Below are positions 11,934 through 23,704 of a stretch of DNA of 64,000 bases, piece by piece; within the stretch, counting starts at the first letter, position 1; each line of letters begins with the position of its first letter. The DNA lies in the NCBI GenBank assembly GCA_000151295.1, contig GG745330.1:1943527-2007526 (forward strand), in the 5' to 3' direction. This DNA is from Allomyces macrogynus ATCC 38327 (Eukaryota; Blastocladiomycota; Blastocladiomycetes; Blastocladiales; Blastocladiaceae). The notes beneath the pieces are model-generated. The model was not told the DNA's origin. It ran no database searches and saw only the letters and a program-made list of their open reading frames with translations. The position numbers were made by a program, and so were the translations under genes.

Positions 11934-12668
11934 GGTCGGCGACGTGGGTGCGGATCGGCAAGGGCGACTTGAGCTTGCAGGGGTGGGGTGGAGAGGGCAG
12001 GCGGGAGGTGCGCCAGGCCAACGTCAACGTCAACCAAGGACAAGAGCGAAGGCACACGCAAGCACACCCAGGTCCAGCCTTTGGCGCCAGTCCGCCTCGA
12101 CGCGAAGGGTCCGGGCGATCCGGCGGCTTGCTTAGCGCCTGACGATTGCGAGCGCATGGCGTCGGTGCTCGGTGCGAGGAGTTGGGCGTGCAGGTTGGTG
12201 GCACCGTGCGCGTCGCAGGGCACGTCCAGCGTGCGCGTCCTGGCACGCGTCTCGCGGATGATGCGGAGAGGACGACGAACCAGGCTCGAAAGGAAGCGAA
12301 TAAGAGCGGCTCACCGCCGCTTATGTAACAAATGAACAGGTGTGGCGAAGCAGCAGAGACAGAGAGCTGCACGACTTTACCGCAAACGCACGTGCTGCGA
12401 ACAGTGATCAACTCAAACGCATTTTCCGACGACTCCCTTTGCTCCCTTGGCCACCCCTCCATCCACGATCTGCCCTCTTGGTCTGCTGCCCTCGCCAACG
12501 ACACGATACCAGCAAGAACCATCGTCCTCGTCAGCACCGACCCGCACGCGCCTGTCGCGACGACTGCCGCTGCCGGTCTCGTCCACTTGCACACTTGCCA
12601 GCACCGCCATTGGATCACCGCAATCATCGCTGCACTCCGCTCAAGCTCGACTCTGCACCCACAGTCAC
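11934..12668. promoter_or_regulatory. Divergent intergenic region, transporter half / HOOK
   Basis: This gap of about 735 bp separates two genes transcribed away from each other and should hold both promoters and 5' UTRs. I see no defined motif that I can support. Confidence 0.3.
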
Positions 12669-15031
12669 CATGGACAACGACGCGCGCCACCGCGCTCTGG
12701 TGCTCTGGGTCGGTACCGTCTCGTGCTCGCCCCATCATAACCACCCACCGGATCACGAACCGACAATCGCTCATACGCTGCGCGCACTCGACTCCGATGC
12801 GATTCTCTCTAGGTCAACACGTTTGCGACCATCACCGAGCCATGCGCGTCGTTTGGCAGGCTCGCCACGGGCGTGCACCTCTCGCAGGCTGCGGTCGAAA
12901 TGTGCGTTGTGAACCACTGATGCTCGATGTCGACAAACACCACAAAGCCTTGCTCACGCTCGTCAATCCCGTACTTGGCACCCGTCCATTCAGAGACCCA
13001 AACTGGTTCGCGCTGACCGACCAGTTCCACGCTGACCCGGCATCCTGGATCGACCAGTACAACAACCTGCGCACGCTGCACCGCAAAACCGTGCGGTTCG
13101 CGCAAACCGCGCTCGGGCTCACGCTGCACCCGGAATTCCACCTCGACATTGACTACGAGCAGATCGTGCGCGCCGCGCACCTCGACGACCTCGAAAAACT
13201 CGTGACCCTGCTCCTTGCGCTGGCGCTCTACGCACCCGCCAAAGCCACCCTCGTCCCGCGCATCATGGCCCTGCCCACGGACGTGCAGGAAACGGCCATG
13301 TTCATCATTCATGCGCAGCACGCGGCGATCCCGGAAATTCGCAACGGCCAGGTCCCGCCGGAAACGGTCCCGCCACCACCGCCGGCATCGCTCTCGGCGA
13401 GCCCGGAACTGGCGTCCTCGGCGGTCGGGTCGGCGCCGTCGAGTCCACCGGCAGCGATGGCGACTGCGGTCCCGGCGACCGGTGGTGCGCTCCCACCCGT
13501 GACCAACCCGCCGATCCCGCGCACCCCCGGCCCGCGCACACCGTTGTCCGCTGCGCGGCGGCAGTCGCGCCTTTTTTCCGCGTCGAGCACATCGCTGCAA
13601 AATGGGACCGCCGTGGTCCCGCCGCGCGCGGCATCGCGCAGCCCGTCGACCACCACGCTCACGTCGCCCACGGCCACACCGGCCCCGGCACCCGTCGCTT
13701 CGGGCGAGGCCACGGTCCCTGCCGCACAGCTCGACGCCGAGCGGCGCGACTGGGAAGCTCGCGTGCGCGCACAAGTCGCCGAGTACGACCAGTTGGCCGA
13801 AAAGCACCGCGCGTTACAGGCCGAGCACGCCGACCTGGCCGCGACCGTGCGCGCCATGGAAGCGACGCGCGCCGAGTCCCCCGCGGATATCTTGCTCAAG
13901 TCCGAAGTGTCGCGGCTCAAGGCGCAGTTGGCTGTCGTCGACGAGCAAAAGCACGCGGCCGATATGGCGTATGCGCAGCAGTGCGACGTGACGGCCGACT
14001 TGGTGCGTCAAGTCGAGGAACTCGAGGCCGAGGCCATGGATGCGCGGCGATTGCGCGACGAAGTCGAGGAGTTGCAGTACGCAGCCGAAAAACTCACCAA
14101 GGCCGAAGCAAAACTGGAACTGTTCAAGAAAAAGCTCGACGAGTCGGCAGAACTGCGCCGGCAAATGAAGGTGCTCGAAGAACAGAACCGCGCGTACCAG
14201 CAGCAGGCGCAGCGGCTCGAGGACGAGTACCTGAAATTGTCGGAAACGCAGCCGCACCTCGACGGCGTGCGCGCGTCGGCGCAGCGCGTGGAGCTTGAGA
14301 ATGACGAGCTGCGCGCGCGCAATGTGCAGCTGGCTGAGGAACTCGCCGACGCACACCACCAGATTGCGTTGCTCGAGGACCGCGTCGCCAACGAACAGGA
14401 ACGGTCGCGCGATATGGAGGAACGGTTGCGCGAGCTCGAGTTGAGCCAGTCCACCGGCGGCGACACGGTGCCCATGGCCTCGGTCGGTGCCGCACACCAC
14501 AAGGAGCTTGAAGGCAAAGTGGCCGAACTCGAAGCCGCTGTGCGGCACGCCGAGTCGGAATCGGCCAAGCTCACGCAGGAAAAGGCGGCTTTGATCGCGA
14601 CGCTCGACCAGCACAAGGCCTTGCTCGACAAGGCGCGCGACATGATCAAGCAGCTCGGCGCGAAAAAGGAGGAGCCCGCGCCCGCACCCGCACCATCTTC
14701 GGCCCCCGTACCGGTCCCGGGCCACGCCATGCCGCCGTTGCCGGCACCGATCCCGCCACCGTCGGCCGCAGCCGGGGCACGAGCCGCCGAGCAGGAAGCG
14801 ACCGAGCGCGCGCTGCGCGACGAGCTCGAGGCGGCGTACCGCCGGTTGCGCACGCTCGAGCACGACGCGGCCAAGGCGCGCGACGCGTGGCGCACGGAAC
14901 AGGCCTTGGTCGCGAGCGCATGGTACCAGTTGCCACATATCGATCCGGCAGCGAAATTGGGTACGGGTGGGGCGTCGTGGCTCGCGCAGCAGCGCAAGCT
15001 GCTCACACAGCAGATTCGTGGGCGGTTCTGA
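12669..15031 (+). CDS. HOOK: HOOK family dynein-cargo adaptor
   Basis: Exons are 12669-12707, 12813-12901 and 12994-15031, giving 721 residues, close to the usual HOOK length (human HOOK1 has about 728). The join reads LVLWVNTF, then AAVEIDPNWFALTD, matching the globular Hook domain at residues 1-155; the run of helices to VQETAMFIIHAQ closes that domain. Residues 165-285 are Pro/Ser/Thr-rich. Long heptad coiled coils span about residues 290-600, followed by a Pro-rich spacer and a final helix. HOOK proteins link cargo such as endosomes to cytoplasmic dynein and dynactin along microtubules. The first intron uses a weak GTCGGT donor; the second uses GTGCGT. An apparent frame slip near 12,900 is explained by that second intron. 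Confidence 0.85.
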
Positions 15032-15429
15032 AAGACGGCGGCGTAAATGTATGGCACATGTTTATTCACTCGGGCTCACTGGCGCAAATGGGTGCAAATG
15101 CAAGATTGTAAGGGTTCGCGCAAAGACGGCACAAAAAGTTGCGGCAGGGAAATTGGCCGTCTGGCGCAATCAGCGATGATTCAAGCACAACAAGATTGTT
15201 ATATCGACATGATGCGTTTGACGCCAACGCCCATCACCCCATGGGACATACCAACACACTTTTCTGAGCTGGTTGAACGTCCTCTGCCCGGCTGTCATTG
15301 CTCCGGCCCAAATGAACCTCCTCTAGCAAGAGACATTTGTCTCTTGGGTGCTGGTCTTGCGACACTTAAAATTGATGATTTTCTCACTCCGACCAACCAA
15401 CTGTTTTGCCCACGCACTCGCCCACCAAT

Positions 15430-16620
15430 ACCGACCCTCCATCATTTAAGGCAGTTCGCCCGCGCCTTGCTCTCTCAATTTGCGTCCTTCAACATCCCAC
15501 CCCAAGCGACACCCAATGTCTCTGGTCAACCCCCCCCCCCCCCCCCCGAACTGGGCATCTCGGGCCTCCTCTCGTTTCTCGACACCCAAAGCACCGTTCG
15601 GCTTCAACGAACCTGTCATTTCCTGCATCGCTTTCCTGCCCCTGCCCAAGACGTTGATCACTCCAAGCTTGTCGTTCGTGGTGATTCGTGATGAGCATCG
15701 CGCTGGAATGATAATCGACTTCCGTCAGCTACAGGAACTGAAGTGTTATCTCTTCCACTGTGTCTGCTTCGTGGCAGGTCCAACTCTGCAGCCATGCACC
15801 ACCTTTGTGGGACAGGCGACAGATACTTGAGGAAAATAGCAACTATGCGCCCATCGCATCGCTTGGAGAAGTATCGCATTGACAAGAATCGATTTTTGAA
15901 GTATCAATTGGCAGACAAGTATCGACACTTCTAATATTCTAGACAGCAGTATAATTTTATGACTTATTTTGAGCACTTGGTCATCACTCAGAGCGATAGT
16001 GACTGCTACTCCTGAGGCATTGCCAAACTGCCCTTCAGGCAGGCCGTCTGCCCTGTGGCAGTGCACCACATGCTCATTACCATGGGTGATAGATTAGCAA
16101 TAATGATTCCTACTCCTGCGTCATTCATTACAAAGCTGCCCTTCCCAGCAAGGGATCCACTTGCTTGTCACTATGGGCGATAAATTGGCGATAATGACAA
16201 AAACTGAGGCATTATATAAACTGTCCTTCAGGCAGGCCGTTCACCCCCGGCACACGTGCGTTTGCCCTTAAGGCATGGGTCATGTAGCACAAGAGTGTGC
16301 TGGGCCCAGCTCTTTATGACCATCACGACCTGCTCATTGTCACGCTTGGCTGCTTGCGAGATTACGCCACCAGCGAAGAAGACTTCAAGCAATACTTTCT
16401 CCCCATCATCGAGCTTTTGGTTCCGCCGGCCATTGGGCCCTTGGGCTGCGACATGTTTTCGTTCCTGTTGAAGGAGGCGCAACGGGCTCTGATCCATTGC
16501 CCGAGTCCTTCGCTGGCGCAGACCTTAATGATGATTAGCAAAGAGGAGACGTTGCTTGTCCTGAACAGCACGATTCGCTTGGCACGGGACGTGGGAATGC
16601 CGCAAGTAGGCAAGTAGCGG
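15430..16620 (+). pseudogene. Decayed F-box-like gene family member, copy 1
   Basis: A stretch near 15,555-15,680 reads ISGLLSFLDTQSTVRLQR followed by TCHFLHRFPAPAQD, which resembles an F-box. A second stretch at 16,297-16,617 reads DHHDLLIVTL, FLPIIELL, GPLGCDM and LNSTIRLARDVGMP. Both parts recur in the copy at 34.4-35.5 kb. About 600 bp in between has no shared coding frame, and an 18-base C run (15530-15547) sits where the start codon would be. I read this as a broken member of a dispersed family. The function is not known. Confidence 0.55.
15530..15547. repeat. Poly-C tract (18 bases)
   Basis: An uninterrupted run of C just before the F-box-like segment. Such runs are prone to length error in sequencing. 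Confidence 0.9.
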
Positions 16621-17225
16621 AGGTGCTGGTTCATGGACGTGCAACGCAGGTCGCTGCCTTGGAAAAGGACACGAATCAAGTGTGGGATACCATGATGGCG
16701 ATCCGGTTTCTCTTCTTGAAATTATGGGGCTTTTGGTGATCCCTTTGTTGCCGTCAGCTGCGATTGAGTGTTAAAGGTTGAAAGAAAGCGCGTTATTTGA
16801 CATCATGATTACTTTGATGAGTGTGGAAGACATGGAACAAGGAGCCTCTGTGCATGCACACGCACAAGGCCATAAGAACCGAATAGGATGCCCGCCACGC
16901 AGGATCTGCATCAGGAAAAAATAAAACAAATTCAAGCACGCGGCATGCGCCCATGGCACATTGTGATCGATATCCGCCCGCGCTGATACCTTGAGTGGGC
17001 GGAGGGCAGGAAAGAAATATTTGGAGCACGTCATTCACGTCGCATCGATGTATCTGGGAGTGACTGCCGCGTCTGGAATGTAAGGCTAGTTACCCTGAAA
17101 CACATACGTGGGGCCTCAACCCGAGTAGCTGGGCGCAAATAAAATCCGAAAAAGGTAGTAGTGAATGCGAGGATTATGCCCACGGACCCAAAGTTGTCTC
17201 ACCCAGTTCACCGTCACCTCCACTG
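16621..17225. other. Intergenic stretch without a visible gene
   Basis: About 600 bp between the F-box-like remnant and the 3' end of the dynein-like gene. It is more AT-rich than the surrounding genes. No frame with recognisable protein features is seen on either strand. Confidence 0.5.
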
Positions 17226-20200
17226 TCAAGCCAAGGGCGTGAATTTGAGCGTCTTGCCCGTCACACTCTCGAGCTTGTCGCAAAATGTCTCGGGCGTCGT
17301 CCCTACGTCAACACTGTCAGCCCCACCTTCGTACGGATACCCGGCGAGGAAACAAAAGGGCGTACCGCGCGGTGCCGTGACGACAACCATCACGAACGGC
17401 ACCGTGTCGGGATCATACTCGACCAAAACCCCAACAGAGCCCTCTTGCATCAGCTGCACCTCGAGCCCCGTCTCGCCCGCGGTCTCGTCAACCAGACAGC
17501 TCAGGAAATACGCCACGTTGCCGACCTTGGTGTGCCAGGTCCCGCGACGCACGACGTGCGGCCCGCACGCGATCGCCGGAAAAAGTGGGGCCGTAGCGTC
17601 GTCCATGGTGCCGGCAAGCGTTTGGGTCCACGGCGCAGCGTCGGGCACGTCGTACGCCGTCCACTCGGCCTCGCGCGCGAGATACCGTGGCACGTGCGGT
17701 GGCCGGAGCAGGACCCCGCGAATCCGCGCGTACGGGACGGTCAAAGCGCGCTTGCCGGTCGCAGAGACGGCACTACTAGACGGCGCGGGTGCTGCCGCAC
17801 CGGACTTGGCGGCGGCTGATACTTTCTGCTGCGCGGTGGTCGACTCGGGCGTCCAGAGCGGCGGGCCCGGCGGCGTGGGGCCTTCGAGTAGCAGCGAGTT
17901 GGCCTGGAATGCGCACGTCACGAGCGATCCCGACAGTCCCACAACGTCATTGGCGGCCGCATCAGCTGTCGCAGCCGCGGGTTTGGCCGCCGCCGTCGCG
18001 GAATGGTACCACGACGAACCGAGCCCAATCATATCCGGCAACACGTCGCGGATCAAGTCGAGCTGGAGCGCGAGCACCTGGTCGAGCGTGAGCAATTCGA
18101 GATCGTGCGCGGAAATACCCGTGCGCTTGGTGATCTGGAACCAGTGCTTCATTTGCAGGTGCGGCGAGCACAGCGCGTAGACGACGGGCCACAGTGTGGC
18201 TAGTGCATCAACGTCGCGCAATACGGCAGCAGCGACGCGCTTGACGACACCAGCCGCGTCTGTTTCGGTCCACACGGGCTCAACCTCGCCTGGACGTACG
18301 GGTGGTGCTGTAACCGACTCGTCGAGGGCGCCTGTGACCACATCGAGCAAGCGGCCGCGGTACCCGTCGAGGAACCGGTCGGGCGGGTTGGACTCGTCCG
18401 TGGCCATGGCTTCGCGGTGCGTCTCGGCCATGGCAGCCACGTCACGCCGCCACCGGTCAATCGTTGGGCGCACTGTGTCGCGCGCGATCCGGGCCAGCTT
18501 TTCCCCGCGCCACGCCGCCAGCTGCGTCCAAATGCCAGCGACGAGTGTCCACGCTGCGGCCGTGCGCTGCACTTTTACTGCAATCCTAGCATGCGCGCGT
18601 ACGAGATTTTCAGCAAGCGCCGGGTCAGGCTCCTCGGCAAGCGTCCATGCTGGATCGGCGTCCTGTTCGCCAAGCATCGCGCCATGCTCGAGTGCCTGCA
18701 GGTCGTCGAGCACGCTGCGCACGCGTGCAAGCCGGTCTCTAATTCGTGTGATGCGCCGTGTCATGGCGGCCGCGTTTGCTGCGACAGTCGTCGCGTCCGC
18801 GAGCGGTCGGATCGTCGGCATGTCCCCGGCATCGCTCGCGAGCTGGTCGAGACTGGTCCCGTCCAGGGACACTGCACGGCTTTCGCGGCGGCGACCGGGA
18901 CCGGAATTGATGGGCGAGGGTGGTGCGGGCCACGACGCAGCGGCTTGGCCGCGGACCGTAGCGAGCTCGCGCGCGGCCGCACGCAAACCGTTGGCGACGT
19001 GGTCACGGAGCACGGCCATTCGCTTGATGTCGGCGGCGCGCGCGGCCCGCATCAGGTCCATGGTCACGGCCACAGTCGCGGCCATGCGCCGCGGCACCGC
19101 ACGTGCCGCCCAGTACTTGTCGGCGTTGGTTGATTCCGGTGCGGACGACGGCGAGCACGTGGGCGCCACATCTGGGTCGTCTTCGACGTCGTCGTCGTCC
19201 TCAATGTTCTTGCTGCTGTCCGGATCAAGTGGCACGCAATGGGCCGTCGCCACGTCCCACCACACGGCGAGCGCGGCCCCCTCGTCGTGCATCCGCTCGA
19301 GCCGCGCGTTCACGCCGGTCCACACGGTCGTCAGGTCCCGCCACACCTTGCATGGGCGGAGCGTATTGGCCATGGCGTGCGCGGCAGCGAGCACGTGGTG
19401 CACGAGGCTCATGCCCATGGCGCGCATCGACTCGTGCAGGGCACGGCGCCAACGACGCGCGCCTTGGCGAAGCGCGCGCAACGTCGGGCCGGTGACGGCG
19501 TGGATGAGCCGCGTGCGCACGGTCGGGTCAAACGAGGTCAACTGCGCGGTGCTGGCGGCGAGTCTTGCGAGGAGCGTGTCGAATTGGGCCACATTTGCGC
19601 GGAAAACGGCCATGTCCAACTCCGGGTTCGGTGTCAGATCAGTGGGCGAATCGAGCAGCCAGAGACACGGCGTGAGCGTCTGGTCGAGGTGGGTGCCAAT
19701 AAAATGGTACGAGTGGCGAATCGCACGGTCGAGGCGATCGCTCATGCCTTTGACGCGCGTGTTGCCGTCAAATTGGTACGTTGGCAGCAGGCCCGGCGTT
19801 GACCCGACGGCGTGGTTCAGGGTGGGGAGTGTAGTCATGAGTGCTCGAAACGCGTACGCCAAATCCGAGACCATGTCCAATGCGTCTTCCAGCGGCGGAT
19901 CGAGCGCAACGGCATTGTTCCGGTCAGCAACGACCAAGTCCACCTGGAGCATGGGATTCCGGAGCAAGCGGCACTGAATGGCGTCGAGAATGCCTCGATC
20001 GTCATGGTCGCCCGGCAAGAGGCACTGGGCAAGCCCGTGCAAGTAAGTCTCTTCGAGATCCGTCAACACTTGACCGACAATCAAGTCGGCGACCCGCACG
20101 AGCCGCTGGTGCGTCAACGTCACGTATAGCGTGTTGGTGAGCGTTACCAACTGCGCCGGCCGCCACACGGTGCGCACTTCATGGTCAACCCACGCCGCGA

Positions 20201-21569
20201 GCGCGCAAATCTGGTCGTAGACGTGTCGAAACGAAGCGGGCGCCGCCGGGAACACGAGCGCCGGTGCGAGTCGCGCGAGACCGTTGCGCAAGTCGGTGAG
20301 CGTGGGAAGAGCACCCGGCGTGGTCACGATGGCATGGCCCGGCAACTGGACCGCGACTCGGTGCAGTCCGCAGCTCATCAGCGCGTCGCGCGCAAACATG
20401 CCGTCGGCGCCCGGGAACACGAGACCCTGCTTCATTGCAAACACCCAGTGCCAGGCCACGAGCTGCAGGCACTCTTCGACGCGGTCACGCCACATGAGCG
20501 TCGCGATGGTCGGATCGAGAACAGTACCGGCCCACAGCTGCGCGGCCAATTTCGAAGTCGTGTTGGCAAGAATGCGATCAGCGAGTCGCACCCGGACGGC
20601 ATCAGGAAGCGCCGGGACCGGTGTTTGAAGAGCAACGATCTGGAGCCACTCGTCGACGCGAGCAATCTGGTATGCCCTGATCGCGTGGGCGGAGCGAACA
20701 CGAGCAGCAAAAACGAGCGGTGGCTCGCAGTCCAGCTGGAGATTCAGCCGGTGGACACGCTTAGTGATGCCAGAATTGTTGGCCCACTGGATCCGCAAAT
20801 ATCCGGCAGACTCGACATCCATGACGATGCAGGGCACTTGCTGTCGCGTCCATTCGGGGCACTCGGCCGTGTGGTACACAGACGTGCCACGAAGCGCAGG
20901 CCCGCGACCAGCACGAGCGTCGGCGACAGCTTGCTGCAAATCCACTGATCCCCATGTCGCTGGATCGTCGAAAAAGACAAATGGGAGCGACGCGTCGGGT
21001 GTCCAGGCAGCCGTCAAATCTGGATCGAGAGTACCAACTTGGCCAAGCGTCCATGGAGCCGCATCGGGATCGAGTAGAGGTGGGGGCGTTGGGGGTGGTT
21101 GCAAGCCGGCATCGTGAACGCTGCACGTTGTTTCCTCTGCTGTTTCGCCGCCGTCATGGACCACCACCTCACATGCCTCGTCGAGCCAGGCGGGGCGAGC
21201 GTCAGGAATGAACGTTGAAGACGCGAGTCGGCGCACAGATCGAACAGACGACCCAGCGCCAGACCCCGCTGTACTTGGCCGGGTTCGCGCGGCGGAAGAG
21301 CCGGGCGCGCTTCGAGGCCGTTCTTTCCTGGCATCATATCCTGCAGTTCGCGAAGTGGTCGCCGCACTTGGACCTGCGGTCGCGGGCGATTTGGCGGTGG
21401 GGGCCCTCAACGCGGCACTCCTCTGCTTGGACGGGGCGCTCTTTGGCCGAGTATTCGTCGTTCGGGACGCTTTGGAAATTGTTGAAGGCTCGACGGGTGT
21501 TCGAGGTGCGACGACGGTCGCGCTCGCAGGACGGGTTCGTCGGGTTGCTGGTGGAGTTGCAGCCATCAT
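17226..21569 (-). CDS. Motor-less dynein heavy chain-like protein (tail/linker only)
   Basis: A single uninterrupted frame of 1,447 codons from the ATG at 21569. The frame is open further up to 21923, but that stretch looks like 5' UTR. Residues 1-115 are basic and disordered with RPKSAPSK- and RPRSAPG-type motifs common in ciliary proteins. Long helical tail sequence follows. Near residue 1,140 the segment LCSPHLQMKHWFQITKRTG, followed by LTLDQVLALQLDLI, matches the start of the dynein heavy chain linker (the conserved RHW...TG, then L..L....). Dynein heavy chains normally continue with six AAA modules, a stalk and a C-terminal domain, to over 4,000 residues. Here about 300 unrelated residues follow and the gene stops, with only about 2 kb of repeat-derived DNA before HOOK. 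No P-loop is seen. It could be an axonemal scaffold or a DNHD1-like relative. Confidence 0.6.
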   Translation of the reverse strand: MMAATPPATRRTRPASATVVAPRTPVEPSTISKASRTTNTRPKSAPSKQRSAALRAPTAKSPATAGPSAATTSRTAGYDARKERPRSAPGSSAARTRPSTAGSGAGSSVRSVRRLASSTFIPDARPAWLDEACEVVVHDGGETAEETTCSVHDAGLQPPPTPPPLLDPDAAPWTLGQVGTLDPDLTAAWTPDASLPFVFFDDPATWGSVDLQQAVADARAGRGPALRGTSVYHTAECPEWTRQQVPCIVMDVESAGYLRIQWANNSGITKRVHRLNLQLDCEPPLVFAARVRSAHAIRAYQIARVDEWLQIVALQTPVPALPDAVRVRLADRILANTTSKLAAQLWAGTVLDPTIATLMWRDRVEECLQLVAWHWVFAMKQGLVFPGADGMFARDALMSCGLHRVAVQLPGHAIVTTPGALPTLTDLRNGLARLAPALVFPAAPASFRHVYDQICALAAWVDHEVRTVWRPAQLVTLTNTLYVTLTHQRLVRVADLIVGQVLTDLEETYLHGLAQCLLPGDHDDRGILDAIQCRLLRNPMLQVDLVVADRNNAVALDPPLEDALDMVSDLAYAFRALMTTLPTLNHAVGSTPGLLPTYQFDGNTRVKGMSDRLDRAIRHSYHFIGTHLDQTLTPCLWLLDSPTDLTPNPELDMAVFRANVAQFDTLLARLAASTAQLTSFDPTVRTRLIHAVTGPTLRALRQGARRWRRALHESMRAMGMSLVHHVLAAAHAMANTLRPCKVWRDLTTVWTGVNARLERMHDEGAALAVWWDVATAHCVPLDPDSSKNIEDDDDVEDDPDVAPTCSPSSAPESTNADKYWAARAVPRRMAATVAVTMDLMRAARAADIKRMAVLRDHVANGLRAAARELATVRGQAAASWPAPPSPINSGPGRRRESRAVSLDGTSLDQLASDAGDMPTIRPLADATTVAANAAAMTRRITRIRDRLARVRSVLDDLQALEHGAMLGEQDADPAWTLAEEPDPALAENLVRAHARIAVKVQRTAAAWTLVAGIWTQLAAWRGEKLARIARDTVRPTIDRWRRDVAAMAETHREAMATDESNPPDRFLDGYRGRLLDVVTGALDESVTAPPVRPGEVEPVWTETDAAGVVKRVAAAVLRDVDALATLWPVVYALCSPHLQMKHWFQITKRTGISAHDLELLTLDQVLALQLDLIRDVLPDMIGLGSSWYHSATAAAKPAAATADAAANDVVGLSGSLVTCAFQANSLLLEGPTPPGPPLWTPESTTAQQKVSAAAKSGAAAPAPSSSAVSATGKRALTVPYARIRGVLLRPPHVPRYLAREAEWTAYDVPDAAPWTQTLAGTMDDATAPLFPAIACGPHVVRRGTWHTKVGNVAYFLSCLVDETAGETGLEVQLMQEGSVGVLVEYDPDTVPFVMVVVTAPRGTPFCFLAGYPYEGGADSVDVGTTPETFCDKLESVTGKTLKFTPLA

Positions 21570-22079
21570 TTTCGGTGCAGTTGCCGTCGTAGAGAACAGT
21601 TGCAGCAAGTTCGGGCAAGTCCTTGGGCAGGAGATTGCCGTCGGGGCATTGGGTAGAGCGCAGCAACGCCCAAGAAAATGGGAGGGAAAAACGCGGTCAT
21701 GGAGATCAAGAGCTCGCTGCTTATCCTCCATTTTGCTCTCCGACTTCGAGGCAAACGGCACCTCTCCCGACCAGCTGTCGCACGCTGTCGCACGCGCGCG
21801 ACCGGAAATAATCAGCAATATGAAGCCAAAGGCCGTGCCACTCGCTGCACTGCCTCGGATAGAACGTGGAGGGGCCAACAACAATCGAAATCCCATCTTG
21901 GCCCGGCCCACTGCGCTGCTCATCTTCTCTCACAACCTCCGCCTTGACTCGCCGCCATCGCCTGGTTACCATATACTCCAAACGCATTCTCTTGGACGCC
22001 CTTCTCCGCCACTCGAACCTCGGGCCCACCAACGCTTCGTATCATCTCGACGAGCTCCCACCGACGCTTACCCGCCACT
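21570..22079. promoter_or_regulatory. Divergent intergenic region, dynein-like / four-TM gene
   Basis: About 510 bp between divergently transcribed start codons. It should contain both promoters. I recognised no defined regulatory motif. Confidence 0.3.
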
Positions 22080-23485
22080 ATGAAGTTCCCCACTTTCGAC
22101 ACCCTCAAGCCGAGCCGGTCGGACCCGAACCTGCTGGACCCGCCGAGGGCTCAAGAGAAATCCTACGACATGGTGAGCGAGCCTGGCGAATATGTCGAAG
22201 AGAACATTGCAGTGCCAAAATCCTCATCGCGGTCCTGCCACTTCTCCCATGTAGAACGTGCGCATCGCGAGCCGGCTGCTCCAAATTGTGCTCGCCGCCC
22301 TGACCGCGGCCATGGTGCAGCGCGTTGACCCGGCGGGGCTGCGTGACGCTAACATCGTGTCGACCGCGATTGCCGTCATTTGGGTCACGTACCTGTCGGT
22401 GCCGACGGCGGGCGTCTTGCTCGCCTATCACTACCTCCCGGCCGTGCGCAAAAAGTGGCCGCTGTCGCGCGTGCTCGGCGTGGAAATGGGCATGTCGCTG
22501 CTCGGCACGCTCGTGCACGTCGGCACCACCGTCGGACTCGCGCTTGCGACGGGTGCCGTGCGGTCCCCCGCTGCGGGCACCGCCATGGTATTTGCGACAA
22601 TCTTTGCGACCGGGTTGGCCGTCGCGTGGGGGTACTCGGCGTATCGCGCGACGCGCGACCTTTTCTGGCGCGGTCGCGACAAGGGTACGCCTCGGCATCG
22701 TTTGGTGCCATGCACAGGGAAATATCTGACCTGGAACGGCACCTTTATTTAGGCGAGTTCATTTCCATTTCCTCGCTCTCGCGGTTCAATGACCAGCTCG
22801 GCCGCGGCCGCGGCCGTTTGTGACCGGCCTGTACTTTGTGGACGGGCCATTTGGGAGTGGCACCTCGATGTTATACCAATACGGATGGAAAGTGATTTGA
22901 TAGTTATTGACTTCCAATATTTGTTTGCGGCACTTGCTCTTGGTCTTCAAGGGTCTTCACGACCAAAGCACGAAACAAGGCAGACTGAAGCCTGGCCACG
23001 AGGAAGTTACAGTGCCAAACTTGCTTTGGATGGCCGACCCAACAACCAAACTCGCTCTATATGTACTCCTCGCAACCTCACTCAACACCATAAACAACAC
23101 AGGATACGACAGTGCATGTCCCAGCAATCCGCCCGCCCCCACGCCGCAAGCACCCGGCGGCGATGCGGCGAGCGCGAACGCTGGCACCCTGACCGGCCAA
23201 GCCGGTGATTTCGTTGACGCCGGCATGGGACCGTGTGCGCATGGGCCAGCAGTCGCCAGCGCCTGCCGCACAGGCGGGCCCGCCACCGCATCATGCCGAG
23301 CCCGAAGAGACCGAGGCGCCGATGTCCGTGGTGCGGTCGCGGGACATGTTTCGCAACGGTGCGGGCGAGGAGCACGGTGCGGTGCTGGGGTCGCTTTCGG
23401 AGACGTTGTCGTCGCCACCGCGATCGGCGCCGGGTCCGGGGCGCGGAGTGCGCGTGAACAAGTATGGCGACGAGGTGATGGACTG
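22080..23485 (+). CDS. Four-transmembrane protein (MARVEL-like topology)
   Basis: Exon 1 is 22080-22172 and exon 2 starts at 22255, joined in phase 0 by a GTGAGC donor and a TGTAG acceptor. A polar N-terminus of about 31 residues is followed by four hydrophobic segments: LLQIVLAALTAAMVQ, IVSTAIAVIWVTYLSV, MGMSLLGTLVHVGTTVGLAL and MVFATIFATGLAVAWGYSAY. A basic cytoplasmic stretch (RATRDLFWRGRDK) comes next. The size and spacing fit a MARVEL or similar tetraspan membrane protein, but there is no decisive signature. The frame can run to a stop at 22752. A coding-looking tail ending RVNKYGDEVMD at 23,483 may be a further exon, but I could not find a phase-consistent join, so the 3' structure is unresolved. 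Confidence 0.55.
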
Positions 23486-23704
23486 AATGGGAGTGATGAG
23501 AACGGACGGGCTGCGCGCGGTGAGAACGAAGCGGGCCGTCCGCGACTTGGTGTTGCTGTGGAATCAATTTAGCAAGCACCAGAATACAGATTTCATTTTC
23601 ATACTTGCGTATATTATCATGGCCGCGGAGAAGGGTGACCCGGGCTCAAAAACGACAAAATCTGGCACAAGGGCCTACCTAAACGGCACGCGTGTGCGCT
23701 TGCT

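Noticed and set aside
12830..13020. Apparent frameshift in HOOK
   Set aside because: A 92-bp GTGCGT...TTCAG intron joins AAVEI to DPNWF in phase and restores the Hook domain.
15030..17225. LTR retrotransposon or other intact transposon
   Set aside because: No reverse transcriptase, integrase, transposase or terminal repeats were seen; the similarity is limited to an F-box-like gene fragment.
21570..21923. Upstream extension of the dynein-like protein to 21923
   Set aside because: The extra 118 codons look like non-coding 5' sequence, and the ATG at 21569 begins the disordered N-terminus with ciliary-type basic motifs.
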